A stretch of DNA of 64,000 nucleotides from Psychroserpens mesophilus. GTDB lineage: Bacteria; Bacteroidota; Bacteroidia; Flavobacteriales; Flavobacteriaceae. How positions within the stretch are numbered: position 1 is the first letter of the stretch; every line of letters starts with the position of its first letter. Below, piece by piece: positions 17,267-26,580 of this stretch. A program made the translations under genes and the position numbers. The stretch lies in contig NZ_JXJP01000014.1 of NCBI RefSeq assembly GCF_000826645.1, positions 186,001 to 250,000 of the forward strand. Direction: 5' to 3'. The notes beneath the pieces are model-generated. The model was not told the origin of the DNA. It did no database searches and saw only the letters and a list, made by a program, of their open reading frames with translations.

Positions 17267-18586
17267 ATGGCAAAAGCTAGAGACGAAAACTTTATAGAGT
17301 TAATTAAAGGCAGCTCTATTTCGCTTGTCTTAAAAGTTGTAGGCATGCTTTTTGGTTACGTTATAATGCTCTTTATAACCAAATATTATGGCGCTGAAGA
17401 ATGGGGAATCTATTCGCTATGCTTAACTGTTTTAAGTGTCGCACTTTTGCTGCCCAGATTTGGTTTTGATAGCTCTTTGGTGAGAATTATTGCAGAACTG
17501 AATAATGAGAATAAACAATCCAATATTTATGGGGTTTTGTTTAAATCTATAATGATTTCAATAGCTTTATCTTTAACTGTTATTGTTATAGTCACCTTGT
17601 TTTCAGAACTATTAGCCACTAAAGTTATAAAGCAGCAAGAGATGGTTTATTATTTTAAAATAATAAATATAGCCGTTATTCCTATGGCTTTGCTAACCAT
17701 AATTAGTGCAGTATTTCAAGCTTTAAAAAAAACAACGCTTTTTATGTTGTTTCAAACGACATTAATCAATGTGGTATTTTTTATTTTTTTACTTATTTAT
17801 AAATCCTTAGAAATTGATCTTAAAACGTTTAACTTATATGTAATTTCTGTTGTTGTTGTTCTATTAATTTCTTTTTTGTTTTTGTTCAAAACTTTTAAAT
17901 CACTTAATAAGAATTCGACAAAAAGTGAGAAAAAAACAGACTACTCATATACTAAAATTTGTAAAGTATCTTTCCCAATGATGATGTCGAGTTCATTTGC
18001 ATTACTCATGGGTTGGTCAGATATTTTTATGTTGTCTTATTACAAAACCGCAACAGATATTGGTATCTATAATTCTACATTAAAACTGGCTGCTTTGTCT
18101 AGTATTACTCTAATGGCAGTAAACGCCATTGCAACACCTAAATTTGTTGAGTTCTATACGAGTAAGAATATGTTAGGATTAGAAGAAATTGTAAAAAAAT
18201 CTACCAAAATGATTTTCTTAACATCTTTACCAATTCTTTTAGTTCTAATTATTTTTTCAAAACCCATACTCGGATTTTTTGGTGATGAATTTAGATTGGG
18301 TTACTTGGCATTGATATATTTGTGCATTTCAAGATTTGTAAATGCTATCTCGGGATCTGTAGGGTATATAATGCAGATGACTGATCAACAAAAAGTATTT
18401 CAAAACATCCTTATAATAGCCTTTGTAATCAATTTGCTATTAAATTATTTGTTAATACCTAAATACAGTTATGATGGAGCGGCCATTGCAAGTAGTTTAT
18501 CTATGATTTTTTGGAATATAGCTTTGGTGCTTATCATTAAAGCAAAATTAGGATTTTGGACTTTTTATAATCCTTTTACAAAATAA
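17267..18586 (+). CDS. Wzx-type polysaccharide flippase
   Basis: The 439-residue protein is highly hydrophobic with about 12 predicted membrane helices. It begins with the polysaccharide-biosynthesis motif IELIKGSSISLVLKVVGMLF and contains the middle landmark KVSFPMMMSSSFALLMGWSD, both typical of the MATE-like Wzx family. Wzx proteins flip lipid-linked repeat units from the cytosolic to the periplasmic side. It lies 89 bases after the lipoprotein gene and 3 bases before the end of the convergent sulfotransferase gene. Substrate cannot be read from the sequence. Confidence 0.9.
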   Translation: MAKARDENFIELIKGSSISLVLKVVGMLFGYVIMLFITKYYGAEEWGIYSLCLTVLSVALLLPRFGFDSSLVRIIAELNNENKQSNIYGVLFKSIMISIALSLTVIVIVTLFSELLATKVIKQQEMVYYFKIINIAVIPMALLTIISAVFQALKKTTLFMLFQTTLINVVFFIFLLIYKSLEIDLKTFNLYVISVVVVLLISFLFLFKTFKSLNKNSTKSEKKTDYSYTKICKVSFPMMMSSSFALLMGWSDIFMLSYYKTATDIGIYNSTLKLAALSSITLMAVNAIATPKFVEFYTSKNMLGLEEIVKKSTKMIFLTSLPILLVLIIFSKPILGFFGDEFRLGYLALIYLCISRFVNAISGSVGYIMQMTDQQKVFQNILIIAFVINLLLNYLLIPKYSYDGAAIASSLSMIFWNIALVLIIKAKLGFWTFYNPFTK

Positions 18587-18589
18587 CTT

Positions 18590-19516
18590 TTAATAATCTT
18601 GCGACTTCCAGCTATCTAATTTTTTATTTAAGAGAACTTCTAATTTTTTAATGTCATCCTTAAAAACATTGTTTAGATATAATTTAGCGTCGTCCCGTAT
18701 TTCAGGTCTTTCACCTTCTTTGTAAAAAACGTTTTTATTAAAAAATGCTTTGAGTTTGTGAGGCGCAATATTTCTAATAAAACCTAACTTGGTTTTATAT
18801 TGTAAAACATATTTAGATAAACCATTTTTAGGAGCACTATACTTATTGTGTATCTCATCAATATTAATGTTTTGACATGAGTCAATTTCCAAAAATTTAA
18901 AAACGTCGAGTAAGCCTTGTTCCAAATCATTAAAAAACTCCTCATAAATAATAACTTTTATATGTTCTTTTTTAAATGTGTCAAAATAGGTTTTAACTTG
19001 GTTGTGATACATACCTAATTCTTTGTAAAGAAAAACTTTACCATTTCCCCATACCTTTGGTTGGGTGGTTTCATCTCTTTTAACAGCTTTAAAAAAATCG
19101 GTTTCGGTTTCAGTGCCGCTTTTTAAATTCATCAAATAATGAGAAAAAGTCCTCATGACTGGATTCCTCAATATGATAAGAATTTTTGCATTGGGAAAAT
19201 CTGAATATATTCGCTTAGAAGCCTCTATATCCCACAGGTAGGATGGACTAGAATCACCTACTATTTTAAATTTATTTGATGTATTGTAAAGTGAAAAATA
19301 GACTGCTTGATCATTTATAATTTTATTATGGTAAAACACGCCTTCTTTTGGCTTATTGTAAACCAAAGGATCTTCAGATTCAATATTTGAATAATAATTA
19401 GGTTCTTTTACTTTTGGGAAAAACACCTCTGGATGCTGATTTAAATAATTATATAAAGATGTCGTTCCAGATTTGGCAGCACCAACAATAAATAAATTAA
19501 TATTTGGTTTTTTCAT
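18590..19516 (-). CDS. PAPS-dependent sulfotransferase
   Basis: The 308-residue protein carries the 5'-phosphosulfate-binding motif at its start (FIVGAAKSGTTSLYNYL) and a 3'-phosphate motif further on (ILIILRNPVMRTFSHYLM), the order found in sulfotransferase domains that act on carbohydrates or other acceptors. Such enzymes move sulfate from PAPS to a hydroxyl and release PAP. It has no signal peptide, so it should act in the cytosol on nucleotide- or lipid-linked sugars. It is the only gene on the minus strand inside the main block, yet it lies 1.4 kb from the genes that make PAPS and recycle PAP. The acceptor is inferred to be the locus glycan. Confidence 0.9.
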   Translation of the reverse strand: MKKPNINLFIVGAAKSGTTSLYNYLNQHPEVFFPKVKEPNYYSNIESEDPLVYNKPKEGVFYHNKIINDQAVYFSLYNTSNKFKIVGDSSPSYLWDIEASKRIYSDFPNAKILIILRNPVMRTFSHYLMNLKSGTETETDFFKAVKRDETTQPKVWGNGKVFLYKELGMYHNQVKTYFDTFKKEHIKVIIYEEFFNDLEQGLLDVFKFLEIDSCQNINIDEIHNKYSAPKNGLSKYVLQYKTKLGFIRNIAPHKLKAFFNKNVFYKEGERPEIRDDAKLYLNNVFKDDIKKLEVLLNKKLDSWKSQDY

Positions 19517-19624
19517 GTAAAGCGTAATTTAACCCAACAAAACATTAATGAAATAACGCTTTGTTTCAGACTGTAAAGATATTTATTTATAATGCAAATA
19601 TCAGAATAATAGTAATCAAATTAA

Positions 19625-19632
19625 TATCTTTG
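19625..19632 (+). promoter_or_regulatory. -7 element upstream of the family 2 glycosyltransferase
   Basis: TATCTTTG lies in the 165-base divergent gap between the sulfotransferase and glycosyltransferase genes, about 49 bases before the ATG at 19682. It would start the second half of the polysaccharide locus. No clear -33 TTG was found. Confidence 0.5.
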
Positions 19633-19681
19633 GCGCAATAGTAATTGGTATAAATTGCTATTGTTTAGAAATGGAATATCA

Positions 19682-20437
19682 ATGAAACTCTCTATAATAA
19701 CAGCAACATTTAATAGTGAGAAAACACTTGCTGCAACAATTAACTCAATCTTGAAACAAACCCAAGTTAATATTGAGTATATTGTTGTAGATGGAGCTTC
19801 AACAGATCAAACAATTGATATTATTAAAAGTTTTGAAGAAGTGTTTAAATCCAAAGGGATCACTTTCAAATGGATTTCAGAAAAAGATAATGGCATTTAT
19901 GACGCTTGGAACAAGGGCTTACAATTATCAACAGGCGAATGGATTTCATTTTTAGGCTCTGACGATATCTATGTTGACAATGCTCTAAAGTCTTATAGTG
20001 AGTTTATATCTCAACAGGAAAAAGAGATTGATTTAGTATATTCTAATGTTAATATTATTAATGACAATGGCGATGTATTAAGAAAAATTAACGGGAAATG
20101 GTCTTGGAAAGTTTTTAGAAGGAAAATGAATATTGCTCATGTTGGCTCATTTCATAATATGAAGTATTTTGAAAAATATGGAAAATTTAATACAGATTAT
20201 AAAATTGCAGGAGATTATGAATTACTGTTAAGAGCCAGAAAAACATTAAGAACAGCAAAGCTAGATTTGGTAACAGTTATGATGGGTTATGGAGGTATAA
20301 GTAATAATCAAATATTTAAGGTGTTTAGTGAATCAATAAGAGCAAAGCACGAAACAGGTAGAGTACATATCCTTTTGTGTTATGTAGATTTCTTAAAAGA
20401 ATACTTAATCTATATGATTAAAAAGATTCTGTATTAA
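19682..20437 (+). CDS. Family 2 glycosyltransferase
   Basis: The ATG at 19682 gives MKLSIITATFNSEKTL, the usual family start; an in-frame upstream start would add nine residues with no support. The GT-A fold landmarks are present: VVDGASTDQT, EKDNGIYDAWNKG and the metal-binding LGSDD. The product of about 251 residues lacks a clear signal and ends in a hydrophobic helix (KEYLIYMIKKILY) that could tether it to the membrane. GT2 enzymes use nucleotide sugars to build the lipid-linked repeat unit. The donor cannot be told from the sequence. Confidence 0.92.
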   Translation: MKLSIITATFNSEKTLAATINSILKQTQVNIEYIVVDGASTDQTIDIIKSFEEVFKSKGITFKWISEKDNGIYDAWNKGLQLSTGEWISFLGSDDIYVDNALKSYSEFISQQEKEIDLVYSNVNIINDNGDVLRKINGKWSWKVFRRKMNIAHVGSFHNMKYFEKYGKFNTDYKIAGDYELLLRARKTLRTAKLDLVTVMMGYGGISNNQIFKVFSESIRAKHETGRVHILLCYVDFLKEYLIYMIKKILY

Positions 20438-20460
20438 TCTCTTTATGAGGCAAGCAAAAC

Positions 20461-21627
20461 ATGAGTAAAAAAACAATTCTATTTATACACCAGTCTTCAG
20501 AATTATACGGTTCGGATAAAACATTATTCTATTTAGCAAAATGCATTAATGAAAACCCTCAATTTAATGCTATAGTAGTTCTTCCTCATGATGGTCCACT
20601 GAAAAAATTATTAGAAGAAAACGCTATTAAAGTCTTAACAACACCAATAGTAAAAGTATCTCGTAGTATGTTTAATTTTAAAAATATACTTTTACTGCCT
20701 TTTACAATTGTATCATCGGTTTGGAAATTAAGAAAATCTCTTAAAAACGTTAAAATAGATATTATACATTCTAATACTGTTGCGGTATTAGTTGGAGCTT
20801 TTTACTCTAAAACTTATAATATTAAGCATATTTGGCATATTCATGAAATTATTGAAAAACCAAAGCCTGTGAAGTTGGCTTACCCTGTGTTGATGCATTA
20901 TTTTTCAAACAAGGTTGTTTATAATTCTGAAGCCACAAAGAGTTTTTATAATAATGAGAATAAAAAACTCATAAAAAAATCAAACACAATTTTAAATGGA
21001 TTAGATAGAGATCAGCAAATCACACCGTTACATGTTAAAATGAGTATTAAAAAAGAACGCTTTAAGGCTAATGAGAATGATATTATTATTGGATTAGTTG
21101 GAAGAATAAATAAGCGAAAAGGTCATAATTTATTGCTGAACTCTTTTGAGAATCTATTAACTAAGTATGATAATATTAAGCTAGTTTTTGTTGGATCTGC
21201 TCCTCCTGGTCAAGATTTTATTGTTGATGATTTACAAAATCTAATAGCTGAAAAAAACTTAAAAAGTAAATGTATAATATTACCGTTTCAAACCAATATT
21301 TGGAGAATTTATGACAGCATGGATATTGTTGTAGTTCCCTCTACTGAGCCAGAATCTTTTGGACTCGTTGCACTTGAAGCGATGTTATCAAGCAAAGCTG
21401 TTATAGCTTCTAATCATGGTGGAATTAGAGAAATTGTAAGACATAATAAAACAGGGTTTCTTTTTGAACCAGGCAACATGAATGAGCTAATGGCGTTTTT
21501 AGAAGTATTAATTACTGACAAAGCAAAGTGCATTGAGTTTGGGCAAGAGGGAGAAAAAAGAGCCAAGGAAAAGTTTTCGCTTTATGGCTATATGGAAGAA
21601 TTTACTAAATTATACTCAGGTATTTGA
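20461..21627 (+). CDS. Family 4 glycosyltransferase
   Basis: The 388-residue protein begins with TILFIHQSSELYGSDKTL, a GT4-type acceptor-domain start, and has the C-terminal donor-domain signature EPESFGLVALEAMLSSKAVI followed by HGGIREIV. The E-x7-E spacing typical of retaining GT-B enzymes is visible there. It sits between the GT2 gene and a Wzy-like gene with short gaps (23 and 19 bases), so it is part of the same transcript. It should add one sugar of the repeat unit on the cytosolic face. Confidence 0.92.
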   Translation: MSKKTILFIHQSSELYGSDKTLFYLAKCINENPQFNAIVVLPHDGPLKKLLEENAIKVLTTPIVKVSRSMFNFKNILLLPFTIVSSVWKLRKSLKNVKIDIIHSNTVAVLVGAFYSKTYNIKHIWHIHEIIEKPKPVKLAYPVLMHYFSNKVVYNSEATKSFYNNENKKLIKKSNTILNGLDRDQQITPLHVKMSIKKERFKANENDIIIGLVGRINKRKGHNLLLNSFENLLTKYDNIKLVFVGSAPPGQDFIVDDLQNLIAEKNLKSKCIILPFQTNIWRIYDSMDIVVVPSTEPESFGLVALEAMLSSKAVIASNHGGIREIVRHNKTGFLFEPGNMNELMAFLEVLITDKAKCIEFGQEGEKRAKEKFSLYGYMEEFTKLYSGI

Positions 21628-21646
21628 AAACAATAGATTCTAACGG

Positions 21647-22933
21647 ATGAAAATTAAAACCCAAAAACTATTTAAGGCTTCATTTTATATATTGCTTTTT
21701 CTTAGTTTATTTATTAAATCTATTGAATTAAATCTACTTGCAGGGTTTTTAATATTCTTTTTTATTTCATCATTTACGTCAAATAAATATTCAACGACAT
21801 TAATAAATGTAATAACTCCTCTTCTTTTAATCCTGTTGATTTCTTTTGCCTCTGGCCTGTTTTATGATGCGAAACTTTACGACGTCATTAAAGACTTTAG
21901 TTTTTTTCTTAAACCCATTTTATTTATTGTTTTAGGGTTTTTATTGATTTCTAGAATTACGGACAAGAATTTTATCTTTAGAGCCTTAATTTATACGGCA
22001 GTAATATCTGCTACGATTCATTTAGTAGAATTACTAATATTTACCATAAATCATCCGTTTTCAGTAAACAGAATTAGAGGAGATCTTGGTCGAGATAATT
22101 TTATAGAACTTTTTGCCTTAGTCTTACTTTTTGTAAAATCAACAAGAGTTTTCTATTCTGAAGCAATATTAAAACGAATAAATATATTTAAATTCATCCT
22201 TCTGGTGTCTTTTGTTTTTTACTTTTCGAGAACAATGGTTATCTCATTTTTTATTGTCATCATTGCTTTAAATGGTTACGCCAAAATTTCTAGTCGTGGT
22301 TTAATTTACATTACAATATTCAATTTATTAACCATTGCTTTATTTACATCGCTTCAATTTGCGGATTTGAAAAGAGAAAGTAAGGGAGTTGAAGGATTTT
22401 TCTACAAAATTAAAATGGCACCTTCTGAGATTTTTTCTCCAGATATTGATATTAACACCAAAAACCACAGGAGTCTTTGGGATCATTGGAGAGCATACGA
22501 AGCCTTAAAGGCCATTGAAGGAATAAGTGACACAAAATATAAACTAGGCTGGCTTTTTGGAAAAGGACTCGGAGCACAAGTTGATTTGGGTTTTGAGGCA
22601 CCTTTAGACGGTAAAAAATTTCAATACATTCCTATCATCCATAATGGTTATGTTTATGTAATATTTAAGTCTGGAATTATCGGACTTATAATTTATTTGG
22701 TATTTTTATTAATTACCTACATGCAATCCTATAAACAAGGAAATTACCATGTAAGTGTCATAAATAATTTTATTTCTGGTATTGCATTGTTTTTTATGCT
22801 AACATCATTAATTATTACAGGAATTTACAATTCAAGTGACATTATAGTGTTTATTCTTGGAGGTTTATTCGCATTACAATTCTATTATTCTAACCAGCAT
22901 CAAACGAATGAAGATAGGCATATTAGGAACTAG
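21647..22933 (+). CDS. Wzy/O-antigen-ligase-like membrane protein
   Basis: The 428-residue protein has about 10-12 predicted membrane helices with one large periplasmic loop (about residues 235-330, containing NTKNHRSLWDHWRAYEALK and IIHNGYVYVIFK). This arrangement, with a conserved HNGY-type motif after the loop, is typical of the Wzy_C/O-antigen ligase superfamily. It probably polymerises repeat units in the periplasm. A second protein of the same type lies one gene downstream, so which of the two is the polymerase cannot be decided here. Its end overlaps the next glycosyltransferase by 26 bases. Confidence 0.82.
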   Translation: MKIKTQKLFKASFYILLFLSLFIKSIELNLLAGFLIFFFISSFTSNKYSTTLINVITPLLLILLISFASGLFYDAKLYDVIKDFSFFLKPILFIVLGFLLISRITDKNFIFRALIYTAVISATIHLVELLIFTINHPFSVNRIRGDLGRDNFIELFALVLLFVKSTRVFYSEAILKRINIFKFILLVSFVFYFSRTMVISFFIVIIALNGYAKISSRGLIYITIFNLLTIALFTSLQFADLKRESKGVEGFFYKIKMAPSEIFSPDIDINTKNHRSLWDHWRAYEALKAIEGISDTKYKLGWLFGKGLGAQVDLGFEAPLDGKKFQYIPIIHNGYVYVIFKSGIIGLIIYLVFLLITYMQSYKQGNYHVSVINNFISGIALFFMLTSLIITGIYNSSDIIVFILGGLFALQFYYSNQHQTNEDRHIRN

Positions 22934-23999
22934 AGGTATACCCAATTATCATGGAGGTTTTGAGCAATTTGCTGAATTCTTTTCGGTTTATCTAACACAA
23001 AACAATCACGAGGTTTATGTGTATAATTCCAGTAAACACCCTTATCAAAATAAGGTGTTTAAAGGAGTTAATATTATTCACTGTAAAGACCCAGAAGACA
23101 GAGTAGGAACTGCTGGACAATTCATTTATGATTTGAATTGTATTCTAGATGCGAGAAAGCAAAATTTTGATATTTTATTGCAATTAGGATATACCAGTAG
23201 TACAATTTGGCATAAATTTTTACCAAAAAATGCTACTATTATAACGAATATGGATGGTCTTGAATGGAAACGTTCAAAATATTCTAAGAAAGTACAAAGG
23301 TTTTTAAAATATGCTGAAAAGTTGGGTGTGAAATCAAGTGATTATTTAATTTCAGACTCCATTGGTATTCAAAATTATCTGAAAAAAGAGTATGGTGTAG
23401 ATTCAGAATATATAGCTTATGGTGCAGAACTTTTCAATACTCCAAATATTGATTTAATTAAGGAATATCATCTTGAACCTTATAAATATAACATGCTAAT
23501 TGCTCGTTTAGAGCCAGAAAACAACATTGAAACTATTTTAGACGGTGTCGCATTAGCAAAGGAAAAGTCAACGTTTTTAGTGGTAGGGAAACACGATGTT
23601 AATTCATTTGGAGCATACTTAAAGAAAAAATTTAAAGACACGACGAACATTAAGTTTATTGGTGGGATCTATAACTTAGAGCACCTTAATAACTTGAGGT
23701 ATTTTTCTAATTTGTATTTTCATGGTCATTCTGTCGGCGGAACCAATCCTTCATTATTAGAAGCGATGTCTTCAAAAGCTTTAATAGTTGCTAATAATAA
23801 TGAATTTAATAAATCAATATTACAGGATAATGCCTTTTATTTTGAAAGTCCTGAAGACGTAAAATTTCATTTAGAAGAAACACATAAAAAGGAGCATAGT
23901 ATAAAAATCGAAAATTGTTACAATCAAATTGATAAAAAATTTAGTTGGAATATTATTAATAAAAAGTATTTAGACTTCTTTTATGAGTGTAAGAGATAA
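22908..23999 (+). CDS. DUF1972-type glycosyltransferase, possible rhamnosyltransferase
   Basis: The ATG at 22908 gives MKIGILGTRGIPNYHGGFEQ, the signature of the DUF1972 N-terminal domain. An upstream in-frame ATG lies deep in the Wzy-like gene and is unlikely. The 363-residue protein continues with NMDGLEWKRSKYSKKVQRFL and a donor domain with HSVGGTNPSLLEAMSSKALI. Family members I know of include rhamnosyltransferases of streptococcal and S-layer glycans, so rhamnose transfer from the dTDP-rhamnose made upstream is a fair guess. The gene overlaps its neighbours on both sides (26 and 17 bases). Confidence 0.88.
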   Translation: MKIGILGTRGIPNYHGGFEQFAEFFSVYLTQNNHEVYVYNSSKHPYQNKVFKGVNIIHCKDPEDRVGTAGQFIYDLNCILDARKQNFDILLQLGYTSSTIWHKFLPKNATIITNMDGLEWKRSKYSKKVQRFLKYAEKLGVKSSDYLISDSIGIQNYLKKEYGVDSEYIAYGAELFNTPNIDLIKEYHLEPYKYNMLIARLEPENNIETILDGVALAKEKSTFLVVGKHDVNSFGAYLKKKFKDTTNIKFIGGIYNLEHLNNLRYFSNLYFHGHSVGGTNPSLLEAMSSKALIVANNNEFNKSILQDNAFYFESPEDVKFHLEETHKKEHSIKIENCYNQIDKKFSWNIINKKYLDFFYECKR

Positions 24000-25233
24000 A
24001 ATAACACACACGATTAACCATAGAGACTTTTTATCGTATTTAATTGTCTTAGTATTATCTACTTTACTAATTGGCTATGCACCAAGTAGTATATCACTTG
24101 GAATATTTGTGTTCTTTGCTTTTAGACATGCCATTATTAATAAAGTAAAGTTTAGGTTTGAAATTATGATTCTGTTACCTATTACACTTTATATTTTATG
24201 CTGTGTGTCCTATTTTTGGTCTGTAGATCAACAAATTACGTTAAAAGGAATAGGCAGGTTAGTTGCCCTTGTAGTCGTTCCTTTAGCGTTTAGTTGCATT
24301 CCAAAATTTTCTATTAGATCAGTTCGTTTAATTTTTAATTGGTTTTCAATTTCTAATGTCTTATTAGGTGTTTTTTTTATTATTGTTGCTCTTTTAAAGT
24401 ACTTAAAAACAGGTCAGCTATCTGTTTTTACCTATCATAATCTAGTTGAAATTTTAGACCTAAACGCCATATATGTGTCTGTGTTTTACTCCCTGAGCTT
24501 TCTCTTTCTATTAACTAAGAAAAAGAAAAAGCAACGAGACTTTTTGAGCCTGGCTTTTTTAGGGATACTAATTTTTTTACTCTCCTCTAAGATGATAATT
24601 ATCTCATTTATCTTATGCAATTTGATTTATATTCTCTTTTATAAAGGAATACAAACTTTAAAAAGCCCCAAAACTATTGCTTTAATTGTGTTATCGATTG
24701 GTATTGCTACCATTGCATCAAAACAAGTGATTGAAAGGTTTTTAGTAGAATCAACTACTAGTTTTGAGGAGGTGTTTAATAAAGAAAAATTTAATAAAGT
24801 GTATCCTTGGACAGGAACATCCATTAGAATTTTACAATTAAGAAATTTAAAAGGACAACTTGAAGAAGATGATATTTTCTGGAAAGGATTTGGTTTGTTT
24901 GCATCTAGAGAAAACCTAAGAGAACGACACATAGCGTTCAACACCTATTATGGATATCATGGTTATAATTATCATAACATGTATGCTCAAATATTATCTG
25001 AATTAGGCATATTTGGATTGTCGATTTTACTATTAATTTTAGTTCTTGGAATGATTAAAGCTATTAACACTAAATATTTCATATATTTTGCATTTTATTT
25101 ACTTATGACTATGACGTTTTTAACCGAATCTTTCTTATGGGTTCAACGAGGCTTATTTCTATTTATAATAGTACATTGTATGTTCAGTAGAACTGAATTT
25201 ACTGTTTTAAATAAACCAAATACAATTAACTAG
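23983..25233 (+). CDS. Second O-antigen ligase/polymerase-like membrane protein
   Basis: The 416-residue protein has about 10-12 membrane helices and a periplasmic loop that ends in YHGYNYHNMYAQILSELG, matching the HN-containing motif of the Wzy_C superfamily. The N-terminal part FWSVDQQITLKGIGRLVALV is typical of O-antigen ligase family members. It overlaps the preceding glycosyltransferase by 17 bases. With another such protein two genes upstream, one may be a polymerase and the other a ligase or a second polymerase. Confidence 0.82.
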   Translation: MSVRDKITHTINHRDFLSYLIVLVLSTLLIGYAPSSISLGIFVFFAFRHAIINKVKFRFEIMILLPITLYILCCVSYFWSVDQQITLKGIGRLVALVVVPLAFSCIPKFSIRSVRLIFNWFSISNVLLGVFFIIVALLKYLKTGQLSVFTYHNLVEILDLNAIYVSVFYSLSFLFLLTKKKKKQRDFLSLAFLGILIFLLSSKMIIISFILCNLIYILFYKGIQTLKSPKTIALIVLSIGIATIASKQVIERFLVESTTSFEEVFNKEKFNKVYPWTGTSIRILQLRNLKGQLEEDDIFWKGFGLFASRENLRERHIAFNTYYGYHGYNYHNMYAQILSELGIFGLSILLLILVLGMIKAINTKYFIYFAFYLLMTMTFLTESFLWVQRGLFLFIIVHCMFSRTEFTVLNKPNTIN

Positions 25234-25243
25234 TATTATTTTA

Positions 25244-25251
25244 TACTTTTG
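25244..25251 (+). promoter_or_regulatory. -7 element upstream of ugd
   Basis: TACTTTTG lies 20 bases before the ugd ATG at 25272, in a 38-base gap. It fits TAnnTTTG and could give ugd, uxs and the glycosyl-phosphotransferase a separate promoter. Confidence 0.5.
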
Positions 25252-25271
25252 CTCAACAATTTAGATAAAAA

Positions 25272-26579
25272 ATGAAAATATCAGTAATAGGAACAGGATA
25301 CGTTGGATTAGTAACAGGAACTTGTTTGGCAGAAACAGGTAATGAAGTCTTGTGTATTGACATAGATGCTAAAAAAGTAAAACAAATGCAAGATGGGAAA
25401 GTTCCTATCTATGAGCCACATTTAGACGTATTATTCGAGAGAAATATAGAGGCTAACAGACTCAAATTTTCAACCTCTTTAGCAGAAGGCTTAGAGCATG
25501 GTGAAATTATATTTTTAGCATTACCAACACCTGAAGGAGGCGATGGGTCTGCAGATTTGTCTTTTGTTTTAGGCGTAGCCAAAGAAATAGGCAATCAGTT
25601 AAATGAATATAAAGTAATCGTTGATAAAAGTACTGTTCCTGTTGGAACCTCAGACAAAGTAAAAGCGACAATAGCTAATGAAACGGATGTGGAATTTGAC
25701 GTGGTCTCCAATCCCGAATTTTTACGTGAAGGATTTGCAGTAGACGACTTTCTAAAACCAGAACGAATTGTTATTGGGTCAAGTTCGGAACGAGCAACAA
25801 ATCTCATGAAGAAACTATATAAACCTTTTGTGAGATCTGGAAATCCAATTTTAATAATGGATGAACGTTCAGCAGAATTAACCAAATATGCCGCCAATTC
25901 CTTTCTGGCAGCAAAGATTACTTTCATGAATGAAATTGCTAATTTTTGCGAAAAAGTTGGAGCAGATGTTGACATGGTAAGAATTGGTATGGGAACAGAT
26001 TCCAGAATAGGAAAACGTTTCTTGTTTCCTGGAATAGGATACGGTGGATCATGTTTTCCAAAAGATGTGAAAGCTTTACATAAATCAGGACAAGAACATC
26101 ATCACGATTTCGAGATTTTAAGTTCAGTTATTAAAGTTAATAGTAAGCAAAAAACAATTCTAATTCCTAAAATATTATCTAAATATAATAATGAAATAGA
26201 AGGGAAAACTTTTGCAATTTGGGGATTAGCATTCAAACCTGAAACAGATGACATTAGAGAAGCTCCTGCCTTATATATGATCGATGAATTATTAAAACAT
26301 GGTGCTAAAGTAAATGTATTTGATCCAGAAGCGATGCCCAATGTAAAAAGAAAATACGGCGATCAATTGCAATATGCAGATAATATGTACGATACTGTTA
26401 CTGGCGTTGATGCATTGATTATTTGTACCGAATGGAGTATATTTAGAACACCTAATTTCACAAAATTAAAGGCTAGTATGAATGCGCCTATGATTTTTGA
26501 TGGTCGCAACCTTTATGATATCAGCGATGTTGAAAACGAGGGATTTAATTATGTTTCAATAGGACGAAAAAGTATATAA
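25272..26579 (+). CDS. ugd: UDP-glucose 6-dehydrogenase
   Basis: The enzyme oxidises UDP-glucose to UDP-glucuronate with two NAD. The 435-residue protein has the N-terminal Rossmann motif [10 protein letters not shown], the STVPVGT segment, and the catalytic Cys261 in [10 protein letters not shown], followed by the C-terminal domain with [16 protein letters not shown]. All landmarks match Ugd. The next gene, starting one base after its stop, uses UDP-glucuronate as substrate, so the pair likely acts in sequence. Confidence 0.97.
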   Translation: MKISVIGTGYVGLVTGTCLAETGNEVLCIDIDAKKVKQMQDGKVPIYEPHLDVLFERNIEANRLKFSTSLAEGLEHGEIIFLALPTPEGGDGSADLSFVLGVAKEIGNQLNEYKVIVDKSTVPVGTSDKVKATIANETDVEFDVVSNPEFLREGFAVDDFLKPERIVIGSSSERATNLMKKLYKPFVRSGNPILIMDERSAELTKYAANSFLAAKITFMNEIANFCEKVGADVDMVRIGMGTDSRIGKRFLFPGIGYGGSCFPKDVKALHKSGQEHHHDFEILSSVIKVNSKQKTILIPKILSKYNNEIEGKTFAIWGLAFKPETDDIREAPALYMIDELLKHGAKVNVFDPEAMPNVKRKYGDQLQYADNMYDTVTGVDALIICTEWSIFRTPNFTKLKASMNAPMIFDGRNLYDISDVENEGFNYVSIGRKSI

Positions 26580-26580
26580 G

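Noticed and set aside
25595-25975. 126-codon open frame on the minus strand inside ugd
   Set aside because: It lies entirely antisense to a well-supported ugd gene, has no family resemblance, and mirrors the codon pattern of the true gene.
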